Shown here piece by piece: positions 6,198-7,475 of a stretch of DNA of 7,475 nucleotides (the stretch's first letter is position 1; each line of letters starts with the position of its first letter). The position numbers and the translations under genes are program-made. Source of the stretch: DATCIH01 sp036507955 (GTDB lineage Bacteria; Bacillota; Clostridia; Clostridiales; Clostridiaceae); NCBI GenBank assembly GCA_036507955.1, contig DATCIH010000091.1:1-7475 (forward strand), given 5' to 3'. The notes under the pieces were generated by a model. It worked only from the letters and a program-made list of their open reading frames with translations. It was not told the origin of the DNA and did not search any database.

Positions 6198-7304
6198 ATG
6201 AAAAAAAGCCTCTCTCTGAAAAATGTCTCTTTATTTAAAAAAATATTTATTGCTTTCCTCATTGTGATTGTCCCAATTTATTTATTATCTGTAGAGATGA
6301 TCACAATTGAAAAAAATAAAGTTAGAAAAGAGATAGTTGAGTCTGCTTATTCTAAGCTTGATTTATATTTAATCTTTATGGAAAATGAATTCTATAATAT
6401 CAGAAAGCTTGAAGATAAATTAATTATTGATAGAGATATCCTAAAACTTAGCAGAATTGTAGGTTTACCCAATAATTATGATGAGTACAGTTCTTATTAC
6501 TCTCTTCAGGATAAATTAAAAGATATAGAAGATATTAGTAAGTATGTAGTAGCTGCTAAAGTTTATATAATGTCACAGGGAAAAGAAATATCGCCAGGAC
6601 AAATTAAAGATTACTCAAATACAGACATTGCAAAATTAAAGAAAGCTATTACAGATAAATCCTATCCCTTTGCTTATATAGATGATAGGATTTATATAAT
6701 TATTACACCCTATTATTTATACCCAAATGAGGGTGCTTATATTAATCCTAAATTCATAATTAGTGTTGAAGTATCTGAGATAAAGATGAAGAAAGAACTT
6801 AAGGAGTTTTTTAACACTGAACAAGGTGAAGCACTACTACTAGGTAACACTAATGGCTTAAGTTTGACTAATAAAGGTGATGAAAATATTATCCCAGTAC
6901 TAAGAAATTATTTGGCAAAGAATGGTGATGAAACTAATAGTCATAAAATTGATAGTATGAATGTTGGAAAGCAAGATTTTATCATAAATATAAAGAAGTC
7001 TGAGACTTTAAATTCATTATTAGTTATTTTGGTAAATAAAGAGAAGTTTTTTAATTTATTAGGAATGTATAGTAATTGGATATGGTTTATTTCGTTATTA
7101 ACATTAGTTACAGTTATAATTTTTTCATTATGGATAAAAAGTATAGTTATTAAACCAATTGATAAACTTATAGGTGTATTTAAAAAGGTTGAAACAGGTG
7201 AATCTGTGATATATGTTGAATATAAAAATGATGATGAATTTGGATATTTATATAAAAGTTTTGTTACTACTCACCCCATGGCCATCAACCTTATAATGCA
7301 ATAA
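6198..7304 (+). CDS. YesM-type sensor histidine kinase, truncated after HAMP (kinase part lost)
   Basis: The product would be the input half of a two-component sensor of the type that often controls LplABC-like importers. AGGTGA at 6186-6191 lies six bases before ATG 6198. Membrane segment 1 is at residues 15-34, an extracellular sensor domain follows to about 290, membrane segment 2 is at 293-313 (NWIWFISLL onward), and the HAMP domain is at about 314-355, with KSIVIKPIDKLIGVF and the DDEFGYLYKSF motif. Relatives then continue into the His-box (PHFLYN type) and ATPase domains and reach nearly 600 residues. Here family similarity ends at F355 (base 7262), and the last 13 residues (VTTHPMAINLIMQ) are unrelated. 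The His-phosphorylation site and ATP-binding domain are absent, so it cannot signal by phosphorylation. A response regulator gene is not in the window. The cause is most likely an insertion near 7260. Confidence 0.85.
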   Translation: MKKSLSLKNVSLFKKIFIAFLIVIVPIYLLSVEMITIEKNKVRKEIVESAYSKLDLYLIFMENEFYNIRKLEDKLIIDRDILKLSRIVGLPNNYDEYSSYYSLQDKLKDIEDISKYVVAAKVYIMSQGKEISPGQIKDYSNTDIAKLKKAITDKSYPFAYIDDRIYIIITPYYLYPNEGAYINPKFIISVEVSEIKMKKELKEFFNTEQGEALLLGNTNGLSLTNKGDENIIPVLRNYLAKNGDETNSHKIDSMNVGKQDFIINIKKSETLNSLLVILVNKEKFFNLLGMYSNWIWFISLLTLVTVIIFSLWIKSIVIKPIDKLIGVFKKVETGESVIYVEYKNDDEFGYLYKSFVTTHPMAINLIMQ

Positions 7305-7475
7305 TTCACCAAAAGACAGAAATAGATATTTTAGATCAAATTGGGATTATTTATTAATAACTGTTTCTTAATTATCAGCACAAATGGTAATTTAGACTAA
7401 TATGAACGCAACCTTAATAAGCCTTAAGAAACGTGTACTAATACGTGTAAAAAGGTTACAAATAGGTATTAAATC
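7263..7475 (+). mobile_element. Probable left end of an insertion element disrupting the sensor gene, runs off window
   Basis: The kinase similarity stops inside a well-conserved motif at about 7262, and the following DNA (starting TTACTACTCACCCCATGG) does not resume it in any forward frame that I read. About 140 bases of stop-rich DNA come before a new forward reading frame at 7402 that reaches the window end. This is the layout of an insertion sequence end. The exact terminal inverted repeat and target duplication cannot be set because the other end lies outside. A deletion or rearrangement joint is the alternative. Confidence 0.4.
7402..7475 (+). CDS. Start of a basic reading frame, possibly an IS630-like transposase N-terminus (partial)
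   Basis: From ATG 7402 the frame stays open to the window end and begins MNATLISLKKRVLIRVKRLQ. Some IS630-type transposases open with a similar basic TLIxLxKRVxRRxxR stretch before their helix-turn-helix. Only 24 full codons are visible, with no clear ribosome binding site (only GGTAA at 7386-7390). The family assignment is from memory of the pattern and is weak. The repeated ACGTGTA in this stretch encodes the Arg-Val repeats and is not a separate element. Confidence 0.3.
   Translation, partial: MNATLISLKKRVLIRVKRLQIGIK

Noticed and set aside
7431..7449. Direct repeat ACGTGTA with a 5-base spacer as a regulatory iteron or CRISPR-like unit
   Set aside because: There are only two copies, they fall in phase inside a coding frame (Arg-Val twice), and no further copies are visible.

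Overview
The window is low-GC DNA with AGGAGG/AGGTGA-type ribosome binding sites, a TTG start, a Cys-lipoprotein signal peptide, a probable CcpA cre box and a YesM/LplABC-type layout. This points to a Bacillota (Firmicutes) genome, most likely a saccharolytic clostridium or a relative. The species cannot be named from the sequence alone.

Left part (1-2300), decayed carbohydrate genes. A ChbG/YdjC-type sugar deacetylase has lost its open N-terminal frame through two frameshifts that compensate each other. Directly behind it lies a serine esterase remnant. It has a TGA where the family has Trp just after the GFSMG nucleophile motif, an internal deletion that removes the catalytic Asp region, and a frame change. 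The surviving His-containing tail of the esterase reads straight into an intact CBM9 carbohydrate-binding domain, so the two were probably one protein. From 1926 to about 2215 there is a short shredded remnant that looks like a GH116 (DUF608) glycosidase, followed by a hydrophobic 37-codon remnant I cannot identify. All of this is read left to right and suggests the debris of a plant-polysaccharide utilisation cluster.

Middle part (2320-6120), intact ABC importer operon. A sigma-A-like promoter carries a 13/14 match to the CcpA cre consensus just downstream of its -10. It drives an LplA-type solute-binding lipoprotein, an LplB-type permease and an LplC/YtcP-type permease. A 34-nt perfect palindrome without a U-tract separates the lipoprotein gene from the permease genes. 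The two permease genes are 12 bases apart. No ATPase gene is present, as is usual for this class, which borrows a shared MsmX-type ATPase. The probable job is import of complex oligosaccharides under catabolite control.

Right part (6121-7475), broken regulator and probable insertion. A gene with its own promoter encodes the sensor half of a YesM-type histidine kinase. It has two membrane segments, an extracellular domain and a HAMP domain. Homology stops abruptly in the HAMP/DEFGYL region, and the whole kinase part is missing. The DNA after about 7263 is unlike the kinase and ends with the start of a basic reading frame at 7402 that resembles the N-terminus of an IS-type transposase. The kinase was therefore probably disrupted by a mobile element whose body lies beyond the window.

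Overall, the best reading is an intact, probably catabolite-repressed oligosaccharide importer stranded between pseudogenised degradative enzymes and a disrupted sensor. I did not find convincing evidence for a wholly new system.
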